In this document: positions 31,137 through 31,433 of the stretch, piece after piece
Numbering within the stretch: the stretch's first letter is position 1
Layout: each line of letters starts with the position of its first letter
Source: Bacteroidales bacterium UBA3684
GTDB lineage: Bacteria; Bacteroidota; Bacteroidia; Bacteroidales; P3
DNA length: 31,433 nucleotides
Assembly (NCBI GenBank): GCA_002372855.1
Contig: DFIZ01000064.1
Coordinates: forward strand, 1 to 31,433
Reading direction: 5' to 3'
Made by a program: the position numbers and the translations under genes
The notes under the pieces: model-generated
Told to the model about the DNA's origin: nothing
The model's input: only the letters and a program-made list of their open reading frames with translations
Databases searched by the model: none

Positions 31137-31338
31137 GCCACGTAGTGGCGACAGTCGCTAGCCGTGGGCGTAAGCCCACGGGCAGAAGCAGGAACGGCAA
31201 CCGAGCCCTGCAAGGGCGGCACCAAAACAAACGACAGAAAACCCCACCCGTGCCGCCCCTACGGGGCTGGAAACAATGCTTTTCACCTGTCATCCGTGGG
31301 CTTACGCCCACGGCTAGCAACTGTCGTCACTCCGTGGC
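31137..31338. repeat. Inverted-repeat cassette upstream of glnA
   Basis: Two 45-bp arms (31137-31181 and 31294-31338) are reverse complements with three mismatches. Each arm contains its own hairpin CCGTGGGC-GTAA-GCCCACGG. The 112 nt between hold a weaker inverted pair (GCCCTGCAAGGGCGGCA against TGCCGCCCCTACGGGGCT). No gene is seen in it. The rest of 31036-31433 holds the glnA upstream sequence and a T/C-rich tail before the window-end repeat. Confidence 0.88.
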
Positions 31339-31404
31339 TCGAACGCCACACACAGCAGTGCGGCGAGCATCAAACCTACCCCATCCCTCCCAAAGAGGGG
31401 TCGA

Positions 31405-31433
31405 AGAGGTACATAATTCGGCATTTCTTATAT
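31405..31433. repeat. Right copy of the 29-bp inverted repeat at the window ends
   Basis: Exact reverse complement of bases 1-29. The bases just inside the two copies differ, so the shared element ends at this point or continues outside the window. Confidence 0.95.

Noticed and set aside
1..31433. A 31-kb transposon or phage bounded by terminal inverted repeats
   Set aside because: The segment is full of core genes (metK, rplU, rpmA, glnA, pdxJ), has no integrase or matching transposase at the ends, and target duplications cannot be seen.

Overview
The window reads as chromosomal DNA of a member of the Bacteroidota, most likely an uncultured Bacteroidales. This rests on several signs: two proteins with type IX secretion sorting domains (a type B domain on a 3040-residue surface protein and a type A domain on an Omp28-like protein), a TonB-dependent receptor paired with a DUF4249 lipoprotein, an rSAM/lipoprotein system, a DAHP synthase fused to chorismate mutase, and three clear promoters of the Bacteroidota form TTTG - 19 nt - TAnnTTTG. 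Most genes are GC-rich. A 2.8-kb stretch (about 16.2-19.0 kb) is clearly AT-richer. No rRNA, tRNA or CRISPR array was seen.

Layout. 1-281: G-rich 15-bp tandem repeats and a promoter. 282-9404 (+): giant secreted adhesin-like protein. 9405-14330 (-): GH20-type hexosaminidase, CDF metal transporter and pyridoxine 5'-phosphate synthase (pdxJ), read as one unit from a promoter at 14276-14306. 14402-19191 (+): an accessory stretch with a DUF1016 (YhcG-type) nuclease, a DUF4160/DUF2442 pair, an AT-rich three-gene operon led by an Omp28-like T9SS cargo, and gene fragments. 19279-20559 (-): metK with its own promoter and a leader hairpin. 20726-22558 (-): two lipoproteins plus a radical SAM/SPASM enzyme. 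22632-23666 (+): DAHP synthase-chorismate mutase. 23737-24340 (-): ribosomal proteins L27 and L21. 24773-28466 (-): DUF4249 lipoprotein and TonB-dependent receptor. 28447-31035 (-): glnA, folK and a REP-associated tyrosine transposase (RAYT), glnA and folK overlapping by one base. 31036-31433: a 45-bp inverted-repeat cassette and the window end.

The most striking theme is repeat invasion. Short palindromes and short tandem repeats sit between genes and also in frame inside, or at the ends of, conserved genes: hexosaminidase (three sites), pdxJ, metK, the radical SAM enzyme, the DUF1016 gene (two sites), the folK C-terminus, the TonB receptor N-terminus and the DUF4249 signal peptide. A RAYT gene, the kind of HUH enzyme linked to REP palindromes in other bacteria, lies between two palindrome clusters that form the ends of its neighbours' coding regions. 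A tolerated protein-coding palindrome system, possibly mobilised by this or related RAYTs, is the best candidate here for undescribed biology; the mobilisation part is inference. The second candidate is the rSAM/lipoprotein locus, where a 60-residue lipoprotein carrying two MYG motifs sits beside the radical SAM enzyme.

The first and last 29 bases are perfect reverse complements of each other, so the window is probably a contig bounded by two copies of one repeat; whether this is an assembly boundary or a real element end cannot be decided from the sequence alone.
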